Shown here: piece after piece, positions 9,946 to 22,239 of the stretch | Layout: each line of letters begins with the position of its first letter | Position numbering within the stretch: the first letter of the stretch is position 1 | From: Achatina immaculata | Taxonomy: Eukaryota > Mollusca > Gastropoda > Stylommatophora > Achatinidae | Assembly (NCBI GenBank): GCA_009760885.1 | Contig: CM019692.1 | Coordinates: forward strand, 49,133,430-49,197,429 | DNA: 64,000 bases | Reading direction: 5' to 3' | Notes under the pieces: generated by a model | What the model saw: the letters and a program-made list of their open reading frames with translations, nothing else | Database searches by the model: none | What the model was told of the DNA's origin: nothing | Program-made: the position numbers and the translations under genes

Positions 9946-12480
9946 CATGCACTTTCATCCAGATGTATACTGGGAGAAAAAGAAACTTACTCCTGAATTT
10001 CCATCAACTTTCTGCAAAGTTTATATCTGTCTGCAGCATACTGGAAATACTCTTGTAACAAATTAGTACATTTGCTTTCAGAACTGCACTCCACATACAA
10101 GTCTCACAGATCTAGCAAAGGTAAAATTTTTATAATCTCCAATTTTATTTTGACAACAATGAGCAAACAAATCTGCCATTCTAATAAGTCAATGCACATA
10201 CATTATAAATAATTTAGATCTAACACTTAAAAAAAAATGTTTAAACAATTATTGCTTCAACCTGTTGGCTTGAATACTGCACCAGAAGACAAGAGTAAAA
10301 GCCACAACAATAGCCATGTGTGTATACTTTGGCCCATTTAAACAAATCGAGCTTATAGAACATCCTGCACTGAGCTTTTCTGTTATAAAATAAGCTATTC
10401 ACAACAACTGATAATTCCAACTTCAGTTAAATTCAGTGACTGTGTACAATGATAATAACTTATTCTGACAGAAAAATTACATACTCTGTTACAAGTACAC
10501 ATTGAATTAATATCTAATTAGAAAATGTGGGTTGCTGTTTTTTTGTTTGTTTTTTTTAATTCCCTGCTGAGGTCATTTACTTGCTGTAGGACCAATCTTC
10601 ACATGCCATCTTTTTTTTTTTCTCTTCATACACAAACAGTAACATATGCATGGAATACATCTGCCTCACCCTACAGGCTGACATTTTCCCAATTCTGGAG
10701 CCATTTTCCCCAGCACCGATGTGTGGAACACCAATTTTTTTTACAGCTAGGTTAAACTGAGAACCAACCAACCTTTCAAGCAGGAAGATCAGTCTCTATG
10801 TGCTATTAAGTAAAAATAAGAACTATGTGTGCTATTTATTTTCAGGATATCTCCATGTTCAATGGTCTGATACTTTTTAACATCAGTTACACCCATTCAC
10901 TGCCGCTGGTGTACTATGCTAACATTAGGTACAATTACTAGTATAATTTGAAGTAACCAAATATCTCATATTATACAGGACAATCCTGTGCTTAACAATG
11001 TTCCCAAAAACTGTATTTTTGGTTGGGATACCCAAATGTTCTTATTTTAAAACACATATCCCATATGGCCCCATTGTCCCATGCTCTCATCTTTGATCAC
11101 CACATGCAATTACACATAATACTGTTTTAATTATCTAAGTGGAAATATCACTACTTTGAAAAAAAAATTCACTCTGTCAAGAAGTACAAGCAGACCTGAT
11201 TGGCACATTTGTAAGTAAAGTTATAAACCTAGCCTTAAAATTTTAAGTCAAAATTTTAAATTGACCCCCCCCTCCACCTTTTTCTAACGTGTATATATAC
11301 ACACACACAGACACACACGCACGCACACACATCCACACACACACACAGAGAGAAAACATAATCTCACAGAAAATATAAGTACTCACTGCTGTATTTGGGG
11401 GTGGGGAAACTTAGCACTTCACAATGAATTTAGCATTATTTGTTTGTTTTTTTTTTCTACTCTGTTTTCAAAATAATTTTTTTTGAAAGACTGCAAAACT
11501 GTTATAACCAAACTGTTGGCTTGCTGTGATGCCACAACAGCCTGTTATCATGATTATGCTTGGGAGATTTGAAAGGGTCTTGTTCAGCTTTTTACTTAGA
11601 AACCCTGATGATAACTTAATGAATGAACTTCTGAAACAAAACAAAAAAAAGGTAGTCTTAATGATATGACATGGATAGTTACAATAGAAGAAGTGGTGTG
11701 AATGTTGTAAGAGGCAAGGCTAAGTTTTTGGGTGCCATCACAAAGTAGTTCCCATTTTAGGAACTACAGGGCTAAGATAAACTGCCCAAAAAAAAAAAAA
11801 AATGTAATCAAATGAGAACATAAAAAGGTGAAGTAAGAATGAAATAAAGACAAGGAAGTGCTTCAAGAAAACAACCCAGTTCAATTAAACTTGCAAAACA
11901 ATATTATTAAAGGCTTATGCTTCAAATCCAGCGATGTTAAAAAAAAACAGTTAAACAATATCAAGTTTCAAAAATATATATCATTTCGTATTAAAATAAA
12001 GATAAAATGAAGAAACAAACAAAAAGAAACAATCATCACTGATATTTTAAAAAAAGGACAAAATGAGCAAATAACACAAAACACATTTCTGGTTCAATCC
12101 AGAGAGTAAATCCTACTTGGAGGAACAACCATTGAATAAAACAATATCAACACACAGAGTTTTGCACACATTAATGAGCATTAGATAATGTATGAGTTTG
12201 CTTTGTAAAATATCTTTGGAATGTTTAAAAAAAAAAAAAAAACAAATATCAAAGTCTACTCTAAATTATTTTCCAGCCATTTTTAAAAAGCAAAGATTTA
12301 TAAAACTATTTCATTTTGCACAGCCTCTATTAGCTTCACTGTTCTGCACTTTCACTGCTGTCTAAAATATTTTTTTAAACAAATTTCTTTTATAAACTAA
12401 TAGCCAGTCTCAAAGAATTATTGTTTCTCATATGATCTCAATAATAAAAAAAAAAGGTACAAATCCCTGTTTCAATGCCA
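9946..12480. other. AT-rich non-coding stretch
   Basis: No gene or named element seen. Contains a CA-rich microsatellite (11290-11350) and several A- or T-runs. It could be part of a long untranslated region or intergenic DNA. Confidence 0.35.
11290..11350. repeat. (CA)n microsatellite
   Basis: Interrupted ACACAC/CACGCA repeat. Confidence 0.8.
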
Positions 12481-12483
12481 TAA

Positions 12484-12560
12484 GGAATATCTGGGATATG
12501 GTGTTAGGCCTGTATTTCCAGGACACATGAAAATGTGATGTGGTCAGTATCACAACTGAT
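12484..12560 (-). mobile_element. SINE fragment
   Basis: About 75 bp containing GGATATGGTGTTAGGCCTGT and GTGATGTGGTCAGTATCAC, the central block of the SINE family. Ends are truncated. Confidence 0.55.
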
Positions 12561-12739
12561 CTCAGTAATAATCCTTATTATTTGAAATGCCTGACTATGA
12601 AATCTTTGTAACAATAATTCGATGCCAAATTTGGTTTGTCTATGAAATCTTGGACAAAGCATAGGAAATGGTTAAACAAAGTATACACACTATTCTTTAA
12701 AACAGAATAAAAGATATGTCATCTCTTTTCCACACTTAT

Positions 12740-13880
12740 GCAAAACTAGTTTACTATCATCATCATCAAGTGCCATGCCAACTGGCGTTGGCTATTATGC
12801 TTCTCCAGAGTACACGATCCTTCATGCAGCCAATCAGCTCAGTTGGTGATCTCCTCTCACACCATCCTGTCAAACTGTCCAGCATCATTTCTCTTGGTCT
12901 TCCTCTTGATCTATTTTTGCTGTTATAATTATTTCAATGCCCCCTCTTCTCATTGCATGTCCTATGAAAGTACATTGTCTCTCTCTTATATTTTTTGACA
13001 AGATTTTGTTGTCTCTCTAGCTCTTCTCATACATTCTTCATTAGTTATTTTTGCTGTCCAGGGAATTCGCAACATTCTTCTAATAAACCACATTTCTGCT
13101 GCTTCCAATTATTTTTGTGCAGACTTGCCTACTGTCCATGATTCACTTCCATATAACAAGATAGGTTCAATATAGCAGTTTAGGACTCGTTTTCTAACAT
13201 TCATTGATAAGGATGTGTTGGCTATTATGTTTCTCATTCTCTGAAATGCAGTCTTTGCTTGGTCTATTCTGTTCCTAATTTCTGTTCTGCATTTCCCATC
13301 TGAAGGTATACTGCTCCAAGGCATTTGAATTTCTGCACCTGCTTTAGAATAGTTCTGTTTAATTTTATACTGTATGTTGGTGGATTCTGTTTCTTAGATA
13401 TAACCATAGTCTCTGTCTTTCTGATGTTCAAAGTAAGGCCTTTCTGTTCAATTTCTCTGGCGACTTTATTCAAGAGATTTTGTTGGTTCTCAGCTATCAG
13501 TACCAAAGGTTGTTAATATTGTATCCTCCAATATTTATGTCGGATTCTGTGATGATTGTTCTTAGAATATTCTCGCTGTACAGAGAAAAAAAGTCTGGAG
13601 ATAATACACATCCTTGTCGCACCCCTTGTTTTATAGGTTGATATTTTCCAGTTCTATTTTCAACTCGAATTGCTGCTTATAGCTGCCAGTATAGATGTTT
13701 TACAATCTTCAGGTCTTTGCCGTCTATACTGATGTCTTAAAGCATTTTAATAATTTCATTATGTTTCATCTTGTCGAATGCCTTGGTGTAATCAATGAAG
13801 CATAAGTAGAGATCTTCCTGTACTTCTAAAGCTCTTTCTGTTAGTGTTCGTAAAGCATAAATGGCATTGTGTGTTCCCTT
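12740..13880 (-). mobile_element. Non-LTR retrotransposon fragment, family E
   Basis: On the minus strand this reads, with breaks, from the fingers/palm region (YLCFIDYTKAFDKM) through [20 protein letters not shown] to the C-terminal LNCYIEPILLYGSESWTV segment. It ends in a GATGATGATAG tail at about 12750. The stretch that should hold the FADD box is frameshifted near 13510. Sense relatives are at 22240-23400, 32820-33260 and 49390-49870. Confidence 0.8.
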
Positions 13881-16680
13881 TCCTAAAGAGCTTTAGAAGT
13901 ACTTTACTATGCATATAAAAACATGCCATCTCCTTCACTCCAAAAGAACAAAACTTCCTCATTTTATATGGGAAGATAACCAACTTATATGTGGCTCCAA
14001 ACAGCAAAAGTTTTTCCTTCTGTATGAGGAAAGTGAAGTGACAGATACAAGAATATGGGCAATTTACAACATGTTAAGCGTGCATCCAAAAAAATAAAAA
14101 AATCACTATTACAATACAAGTATGCTCAACATACAAATATAATAAACTGCTGCATGATGTAGAGAACAACAGTGTAAAAACACATGTACTTTTTGTTACA
14201 GATATGCAAAATTTACATTCTAGGGAAGTAGGTACTTGGTGGTTAAATTTCTCAGAGCTCATATTTGCAGCTTTAGCAGATGACACCAACTGTGCATTAT
14301 TCATTACTTGCTTTTGCTAGCTGTTTCTTGTACTATCTTTTATTTCTGTTGTTGTTCTCAGTTATATCTCACAGCTCACAGGATATTGTAATATCCATAT
14401 TTACTCTCAGTTTTGCTTTACAGAACACTGCATTATTATATTTACTTTCAACAGATCACTTCCATCTCTGATTTTCAAGATTTTTTTCTCTGTTTTTTTT
14501 AAAATGTTTATTTCTATGTTCTTTTGCAGAATTTAATTTCTATATTCTCAACTCTGCCTGGTGGAATGTTTTAACATCTTTTTGATGTTTACATCCAAAT
14601 TTATCTTGCAGGATGTTTTAAATAACGCTTTAGCTTTTTCACTTTTTTCTCTAAACTTTGTTTTAGAACATATCTGTGCTCACTTTACATCTTATTTTAC
14701 TGGATGTTTCACCGTTTTGCACTGTCTTGAAGAATGAGATTTATATACTTAAATATAAACATTATTTGATAATTTAATTATCTTCACTTCATTTTATAGC
14801 ATGACTTTTTTTTTTTTTTTTCAAATCTGCTTCTTTTGTTAACTTGTTAGTTCAGTTGTCTTGAAAGATTTATTTTCAATTTTTTTCCCACATTTTTACT
14901 ATTACAATTTTTGTGGATTATTTCTGGTCTCACTTTCAGTATTGATTTACAGGATATAAGCCTTTTACTTTCAACTGTCAAAATAGATTTTTAAAAAAAA
15001 AACTTCTATCAGTTTGATACTACCGATAGATCAATCCTACTGAATGTTTCTACATCTTTACTGTTAAACATCGTAAGTGATGTACATGTTTATTTTCAGC
15101 GTTTCTATATGCATGCTCATTTTCAGGTATATCAAATAAGATGACATTTTTGAATCTTCTAATTTTCAAATAAGATGACATTTTTGAATCTTCTAATTTT
15201 ATTTGTTTACATCCATCTATCTAAAAAATAAATTAATATTTTCTTAGTTTCATTTCCAAACTTGTTCTGAAGGATGACTTCTAGGCAAATACACCTAGCA
15301 GATCTGTGTTTATATCACCTCTGCACTCTTGACATTCATCACGATCTTTTCAAAATAACCCTCGGTGTACTAATGACATTAGTTTTATACCAATTTACTA
15401 TTCTCACATTGTACTTTTCACAAAAGCAAATAAAAGATCTCCCTCGAGTATCCAAGGCAAATAGGAATTACACAAGGGTTTTCCACAAATGCCACTCCTT
15501 CAACTTTTAAATAAAACAAATTGTCCACAAACTTCACAACCTCTAGATAAACTGTTCCATAATTTATTCTAAGCCATTCCTATTTAGTTTCTTCTGCTTA
15601 TATGGAGTATTTTCTATTTATTTCTCAAGGAAATAAATTCTGAGGGCAGCACGGCCATGTACTTTCTCATGCAGGAAATGTGTTTGAATCATGGTAAAGT
15701 AAGGTTTTTTTTTCCTGCTGGGGGCAAAATGAAAATCCCAGATTGCACACTCACTGGCGACCGCTCTAGGTAAGTGGCCATTAATCTCTCAACCTGGTGA
15801 CTCATCTGGAAAACTGGTAAATACACTGTGACAATTTTTTTACTTTTAAAGGAAATCCACCTCTTTCTTGCTTACTGAACACTCATATTGTTGTTACAGT
15901 AAAGAGTGTTCACAACGAAAAAAAGAAAGAGCATTTCAAGATTCTCCCTTTATAAACATTCATCAGTAAATCTGGTTTTACAAGTGTATATCTGATCTAA
16001 GTCACTGATGGTTTCATTTGTTTATTCCCTTTCCCATACATCCTTTTTATTAGATCTTCATTATTCTCATTCTTCCATATCTCCTTTTCTCTTGACCTTT
16101 GTCAGCAGTGGAAGAAATCTTCCGTACATTCTAATATTTCTTCAACAGATAATGTTTCCCACCCTTTCTGCTTAGCTCAGGGTCCACACTTTACCTCCCA
16201 CATTTTGTGCCAATGTAAACACTTCTTGATCTTGACAATTATCCGGCCATAGATGCTGTGGGATGCGTGTTGGAACAAATGATAAAACATAAACCTTTAC
16301 TGTCTAAGTCTGACTATAATTTTTCTCTTAAAATGCACAGTATTGTACTATTAAAAATTAACTAAAACTAAGAGTAAAATTTTAAATGTTAACATTTTTT
16401 TTTGTTCAAAATAAAAAGAAAGTTTGATTTACTCAGTTTTATGGATATAATTTCCATCAGCAATTAACTGGATCATCTGTCAATGAATTTGTTGAAAAGG
16501 ATAACTTAAAACTTACCACATACATGAATAGAAATAGGGAATGTATAATACATCATGTAAATTAGTATAAATTTGTTGTTACATACAAAATTATATCACT
16601 GAGAACACAACAGACATACAGAAAATGTCATACTGGTATATGGTATTAAAAAATACACTTATCAGACCCTTTATGAAGGT
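13881..16680. other. AT-rich non-coding stretch with a short tandem duplication
   Basis: No exon seen. A direct duplication of about 40 bp containing AAATAAGATGACATTTTTGA lies at 15133-15200. At 15420-15510 there is a short antisense piece of the family D 3' end (CAAGGGTTTTCCACAAATGC). Confidence 0.4.
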
Positions 16681-16780
16681 CCTGATCACTCAATGGTTAA
16701 GATATACACATCCTATGTAAAGAGGTTCAAATCCCACCAGATGGGATTTTATTTTTCCTGAAAATATGGTTTTCTTAATG
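16680..16780 (+). mobile_element. tRNA-like SINE head
   Basis: GGTCCTGATCACTCAATGGT begins a tRNA-like segment with an A-box-like CTCAATGGTTAAGA and a B box GGTTCAAATCC at 16728-16738. It lacks a complete cloverleaf, and an AT-rich body follows, so a SINE fragment is more likely than a tRNA gene. Confidence 0.5.
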
Positions 16781-16792
16781 TTAAGACTATTT

Positions 16793-16902
16793 AAAACAAA
16801 GTAGGAGCAGCTTTATTAATTAATGAGCACACAGTTGTAAAGTAAACCAAAAATTTACAACTGTGTGCTTGTTAATTAATAAAGCTCTTCCTACTTTTGT
16901 TT
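16793..16902. repeat. Foldback hairpin element
   Basis: Arms 16793-16841 and 16853-16901 are inverted copies of about 49 bp with few mismatches. The left arm runs from AACAAAGTAGG to CACACAGTTGTAAA. The loop is about 11 bp. It is related to the hairpin at 4591-4702. Confidence 0.7.
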
Positions 16903-16999
16903 CAAATACTCTTACCATTTCATTATCACAGCTTTACTGCTATGACTTAGTGTGTGTATTTAGTTTTATATCTCTCCCTTAAGGTCCCTGCAGACAGGC

Positions 17000-17260
17000 G
17001 TAAGATATCATGTCCTTCCATAACCCTCGATCCCTTGTCCAACTCAACAGGCTTGTCACTGAGCATTTCCCATGCCAGGATGCCAAACCATCAAACATCT
17101 ATTCTCTCTATCTACCTCTGTCTCTCCTATCTTCAGTCTTCCCTGTTGCTATTAGGTGCTCTAGCCCACCTCTCCTCCAAACACGCCCCACAAATGTGGA
17201 ACGTCGTTTTCTGATCTTTGTTACAATTCTTCTTGTGTCTTCTGCCTCTTTCAGAGCTTC
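17000..17260 (-). mobile_element. Non-LTR retrotransposon fragment, family E C-terminus
   Basis: Reverse complement resembles 33000-33230 and 49600-49830, which encode the polar region after the RT (GRQ-E-L-DGL). Short and broken. Confidence 0.55.
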
Positions 17261-17650
17261 CTTGTTTTATATATACTTATGCCTAAAAACTATTCAACGG
17301 TTTTCTTAATGGTGTAATCCTTCTGACCTGCTAAACACTGAGATCAAAACCTAGGTTCTGAAACCACAGAATATCCATTTGAATTGCAAGGTACATCACA
17401 AAACTTTCCATATAACCTTCAGAGTATTAAGGTTTTAAAAAAAAACAAACAAAAGGATATTCCAGTCATTTATGACTATACCCAAGGTGATAGTGGGAAA
17501 AAAATATTGGATAAAATTTGAAACTTAATGTTGCTTCACAGAGTCTGTATATGTACCTAAATATGTTTTAACCGGGACAGTAATAAAGCATGCACATGTT
17601 TATAACCACAAGACTACACTATTATTTTTTATATTTTATACACACACAGA
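17261..17650. other. Non-coding stretch
   Basis: Nothing recognised. Confidence 0.3.
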
Positions 17651-17654
17651 TAAA

Positions 17655-18200
17655 AAATTAATCATGCCCAACTGATGGTGATGCTCGGTTGGTTTCTTTG
17701 CGAGTTTCAAGAATCTTGAGAACATATGACATTCAAAAGTTATAAGCACAAAAACCAAGTTATGACTATTTAATTCAAATGTAATATCCACCCTCATTTA
17801 TGGAAAACAACTAAAGAAATAAGCAAGAAATTAGACTCTTTTGAAAACAAATGCCTAAGGAAAATACTCTGCATCAAGTGGAACAAATTCAAGAACAATG
17901 CAGAGATAAGACAGATGACAACCAGTCTCAAGGGTGATCAGGAAAAGGAGATGGACATATGTTGGTCACGTGATGAGAAGAAACGATCAGAGAATCCCAA
18001 AACAAGCTATCAAGTGGAACACAACAGGCCGAAGAAAAAGAGGCTGACCATGGGAAACTCTAAAGAGGACATTGTTAAGAGAGGCTAAGTTAGTAGGCAT
18101 AAAATCCCATAACGATGTTGAAAAGCTCACCAAATACAGGAAAAATTGGCGAATTACCCTGCGAGTCCTATGTGACATTTAACGGCACGGAAAGGATATA
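17655..18200 (+). mobile_element. Non-LTR retrotransposon fragment, family B 3' end
   Basis: Sense copy of the family B C-terminus, with the characteristic end GTGACATTTAACGGCACGG. Close relatives are at 26070-26995, 37165-38095 and 61790-62195, and antisense at 20580-21430. The frame is interrupted. Confidence 0.75.
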
Positions 18201-18233
18201 TGAACTGATGGTGAAAAATGCAAATTGTTCATT

Positions 18234-18239
18234 TTTATT
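18234..18239 (-). promoter_or_regulatory. Possible polyadenylation signal for RING exon B
   Basis: AATAAA on the minus strand about 290 bp after the RING stop codon at 18526. It lies just past the 3' end of an inserted LINE, so it may belong to either. Confidence 0.25.
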
Positions 18240-18525
18240 GAGACAATGGTAATCATTCTTTGGTATTCAAATTAACATGAACCTTCTTTTACAAACATCA
18301 TAGAATTGTATGGAGCTGTTTCATTAAGATAAATTTAAAAAAAAAACACAGCCTAAATAAGAAATAAAATGCTGAAGAGTAGAGATATAAAGCAGGAAAA
18401 GAACACTATTATTTGTCAAATTATACTTTGCTTTTATCCACAAAAATGTGGATAACAAAGTTATAGAAAACAATCTTCGTTGGAGTGAAAAAAAAGCAAG
18501 ATTTTTGCCGATTTTCAAAGGAATG

Positions 18526-18722
18526 TCAAGACATATATGTTCGAATACTGGTTTCTATCTCTGCTCTGCAGATGGGGCAAGTGTCCAGCTCAAATGCACA
18601 TTTGTAGCAGCACATAAGGTGGCCACAAGGCACAAAGACAACTCCTATTTCCTCCACCATGCAGATCTTGCAGAGTCGTTGCTCCTTCAGTTGACGGTTT
18701 TCCTCGATCACCTCCTGAGAGA
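18526..18722 (-). CDS. IAP: IAP-type terminal RING exon (cassette B)
   Basis: About 65 residues from a TTTCCCAG acceptor to a TGA stop. It carries a short charged helix (EVIEENRQLKEQRLCKIC) and a C3HC4 RING: CKIC, PCGH, YKC and CPIC. It ends IRTYMS, a tail typical of IAP proteins, where the last residues help E2 binding and RING dimerisation. In IAPs the RING acts as an E3 ubiquitin ligase on caspases, adaptors and IAPs themselves. It needs phase 1 upstream, which the exon at 21863-22030 provides. It is clearly related to the cassette A RING but differs at many positions, so the two cassettes diverged long ago. No BIR exon belonging only to this cassette is seen in the window. Confidence 0.88.
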
Positions 18723-18739
18723 CTGGGAAATAACATAAA

Positions 18740-18984
18740 TAACAAGTCAGAAACAATCATTGTATTAAATCATCATAAAATCTAAGCATTTCTCTCATAT
18801 TTTAAAAAAGAAATAAGCATCTACTCCATACCTAATAAAGTAACTGTAAATGTAATCAGAGACTGGCATCCCCAGACTCTAGGCATTCCCATATATGCCC
18901 CGCCTTCTGTTCTAACATCCACTGAAGTGTGCACCTGCTGATGGAGCCAGTGACACACACTGGTTGTGGGTAACATGTGCTGCT
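18740..18984. other. Intron of cassette B
   Basis: No feature recognised between the RING acceptor and the LINE remnant. Confidence 0.3.
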
Positions 18985-19480
18985 AAACCCCTTCTTTCAG
19001 AAAAACATCCACTTCTTCCCCCCACAGTTTAATCATCCTCCTGATGTGATTGTCATCATTCAATCCAGTGTGATCATACATACACAGCCCATTCAAGGCG
19101 GGTCTTGCAATCTCCTCGTCCATTCTTAAAGTTCCTTGAATTGATGCCATATCTGCCAGCTTGTCTGTTTTCTCACTGCCTTTGACTCCTGCATGACCCG
19201 GGCAGTATATCCATGTCAAAATGGATAACCATGAGCCCTCTAAAAGCTGGACCCATTTCCTGCGGAAGAAATGTCTCTTAATTCTCCGTAACATGCTTTG
19301 GGAGTCTGTTATCATGACCCCATGCGAGTCGCCCTGTTCCACCTCCTTTTCTCATGCTCGAAGCGGTAGTTGCATTGGATCCTGATTTACCTGCAACCAG
19401 TCTGCCATTACGGTAGATAATATAGGCCCATCCACTTTTTAAGCCTCGTGCCACTGGCCCATCTGTGAAGGTCACAGGGC
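18985..19480 (-). mobile_element. LINE fragment encoding an RNase H domain
   Basis: Two minus-strand frames join into an RNase H-like domain: FTDGPVARGLKSGWAYI (first catalytic Asp), then ITDSQSMLRRI (second Asp), then YCPGHAGVKGSEKTDKLA (His and last Asp region). A short C-terminal part follows. A frameshift near 19340 splits it. An RNase H after the RT is found in I/jockey-type LINEs. Confidence 0.8.
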
Positions 19481-19974
19481 CATGCGGTTTGGAGTGATGC
19501 CAAGTCTGTTCCTACACCTGGGCCTCTGTACCTAATAAACTACCTTTGATACCAACAGCAAGGTGGTTAACATAAAAAGGTCTATGTATTCACAAGTATG
19601 CAAACAATTATATACACAGCCATGGCTGTAAACTATAGAAGGCAATTTAAACAGACGGTAAGAACATATTTTTCTCTGTAGCAGGTTCTTACCAAGGGGT
19701 ACTCATAGCTCTCTGGGGTATGGAAACCAAAAAAATAGGGGTAGGACTAACTCTGCTGTTAGGTTATAATTCTTTCAGCTGTTCTTTTTCTAGCTATCTC
19801 CGTGTAAAATGAAATCATGCTTCTGACATTTTTTTGTGTTTGTTTTTTAAATCATACAGGTTCCTATTAGGACAGATGATGATGATATCAACAGTCTGGT
19901 GAAGTTTATATGGGAACATATGTAGCAATCAATTCAGGGGTGTGTTCTAGAAAAATATGCTGTATATTATATAC
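19481..19974. other. Non-coding stretch
   Basis: Nothing recognised. Confidence 0.3.
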
Positions 19975-20159
19975 CAATGGTTCCCAATCTTTTTACATCC
20001 AATGACCATTTTCCCAACAGTTATGAACCACCACCTTCTATGTAATATTGTAATACCATGAACCCTTAATTGTTTTTATTCAATAGGTGGCACTCAATAC
20101 TGACTGATAATATTTTGACAACCACCTATGTTCCATAGACCACAGATTGGGAACCACTG
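19975..20159. mobile_element. hAT-like MITE
   Basis: A 185-bp element with terminal inverted repeats CAATGGTTCCCAATC and GATTGGGAACCACTG. The flanking 8-mers TTATATAC and CTATATAT match at 6 of 8 positions, compatible with the 8-bp duplication of hAT transposons. It has no coding capacity. Confidence 0.7.
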
Positions 20160-20575
20160 CTATATATTATATAACTGACATTAGATACAAACTGTTCCTA
20201 AATGTTCTGACTTAAATACAAATACAATTTACAAACTTTGGAATGAATCTCACTCATAACTCAGGAACTGTCTGTACGGTACAGCTTGCTGTTATTATTT
20301 TTATTGCTTAGTTAACTAATTGGTTCATGTTTTTCTTTCACTTGGAAGCAGAACATGACTACAATATCTGCTATACCCTCTTTCTGTTATTGTTATAGTT
20401 AAGTATCATCTCCCATGATCAGGTATATTGCAATTTTACTTCCCCATACTTCTTTTCCCTTAAGTAAAAGAGGGTCTCTAATGCTTATACTGGGGCATCT
20501 GTGCTTAGAGACTACACCTCAGTGTATGTGATGTCCATTTCTCATTCAGAGATCTTAACCGTTTTCATCACTTCT
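20160..20575. other. Non-coding stretch
   Basis: Nothing recognised. Confidence 0.3.
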
Positions 20576-20579
20576 TACA

Positions 20580-21430
20580 TCCTTCCTGTGCTGTTAAATG
20601 TCACATAGGGCTCGCATGGTATTTCGCCAAGTTTTCCTGTTTTCGCCAAGCATCCAACCTCATCAAGGGATGTTATGCCCACGAAACTGGCTTCTCTTAA
20701 CAATATCCTCTTTAGAATTTCACATGGTTGACCTCTTTTTCTTCAGCCTGTTTTTCACTTGACAGCTTGTTTTGGGATTCTCCAATTGTTTCTTCTCATC
20801 ACATGACTGACAAATGTCAATCTTCTTTTTCTGATCACCCATGAGACATGTTGTTTGCTCATCTGTCTTATCTCTGCATTGTTCTTGAATTTGTTCCACT
20901 TTATACCAAGTATTTTTCTTAGGCATTTGTTTTAAAAAAAAGTGTCTAATTTTTTATCTATTTCTTTAGATGTTTTCCAGCTTTCATATGCATAAATGAG
21001 GGCGGATATTACATCTGAACTGAATAACCTTAACTTGGTTTTTGTACTTATAATTTTTGAATGCCATATGTTCTCAAGATTCTTGAAGGTCAATGCTGCT
21101 TTTGCAATTCTAACTTCCTTTCTGGTGTCACCATTCTGGTCTACATAGCTGCCAAGATGTGCAGATTGGTATACTTCTTCAACAGCTGTTTCTTCTATGT
21201 ATATTTTTCCTTCGTGATTATTGGGAAGTTTCATTATTTTTGTTTTTTCCTTGTTAATTTCAAGTCCTATTTTGCTAGCTAGTGAAGGCAGGCTATCTGT
21301 TTTTTCTTCCATCAAATTCACATTGTCACTGAAAAAGAGTTATGTCATATGTAAAATCAAGATCCTCCAATTAGGTCTCACGGACCCAATCAATGCCCAT
21401 TTTACCTGTGCAGCATTTTTTCATTTTGTA
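20580..21430 (-). mobile_element. Non-LTR retrotransposon fragment, family B
   Basis: Minus-strand frames give the end of the RT palm and the thumb/C-terminal region (GLEINKEKTKIMKLPNNHEG, AHLGSYVDQNGDTRKEVRIA, STKTKLRLFSSDVISALIYA). The family B 3' end is at 20590-20620. Stops and frameshifts are present and the 5' part is missing. Confidence 0.8.
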
Positions 21431-21599
21431 GTTTATGGTTTTTAGTATTTCATCACTAACATACTCAAAATACATAGTTTTAAGAAATCACAGATTACTG
21501 TGTAAACTTAAAAAAATCACTGAAAAATTTTGGAGCTTCTATACACAATTCAACAAGTTTTATTACTAAATCTAAACTTACTAACTTCAAAGACTGCAC

Positions 21600-21835
21600 A
21601 TATATAGCTGTCATACATCCAATATTTAGCAACTATCAACAGCTGTCAGATATTCAATATATATCTACTATCAATAACTGTCAGATACCAAATATTCAGC
21701 CACTATTAATAGCTGCCAGATATCCAATATTTAGCCACTACCAACAGCTTTCAAATATCCAATATTTAGCCACAATCAACAGCTTTCAAATATCCAATAT
21801 TTAGCCACAATCAACAGCTTTCAAATATCCAATAA
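21600..21835. repeat. 35-bp minisatellite
   Basis: About seven degenerate copies of a 35-bp unit containing ATCCAATATTTAGCCAC and CAACAGCTTTCAAAT. The last copies are nearly identical. It lies in the intron 28 bp past the donor of the exon at 21863-22030. Confidence 0.85.
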
Positions 21836-21862
21836 GCTGTAAAAAATCCAAACCTGACTTAC

Positions 21863-22030
21863 ACTCATTATAATTCCCGCTACTTGATGCATGACTAATA
21901 TCAAAGAAGTCACTTGTCCCTTCATGAACTGTGGGATTGTCCACATCAGTGCCTTCCTCCTCATTTTCAGTACTCACTGGGAGATCAAACACAGCCTCTA
22001 GTAAAGCTTCTGCACTTGCAAAGTTCTGAC
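21863..22030 (-). CDS. IAP: IAP linker exon between UBA and RING (cassette B)
   Basis: A 168-nt exon between a GGACCAG acceptor and a GAGT|GTAAGT donor, phase 1 at both ends. It begins GQNFASAEALLEAVFDLP, closely matching the cassette A exon start GEDFTSAEALLEAVFSLD. An acidic, low-complexity stretch (ENEEEGTDVD) and a serine-rich end follow. In IAPs this segment links UBA to RING. It is 27 nt longer than its cassette A counterpart. The conserved start and matching phase argue that it is functional coding sequence. Confidence 0.8.
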
Positions 22031-22239
22031 CTGGTCCATTTCCAGTAAGAACAGACAGCCACGGACATCAGAAACAGATAAAAGAAAAAAAAAATTTACT
22101 CAACTTTAAAAGGTCAAGGGCAAATATACACAACCACATACAGTCAATTCTGGAAATGTAATTTTCTTTTTCCAAAAAAAAGTTAACATATATTTAAGTG
22201 GGGCATGCTAAGAATATGTACTGGAATCACAGAGCAGGA

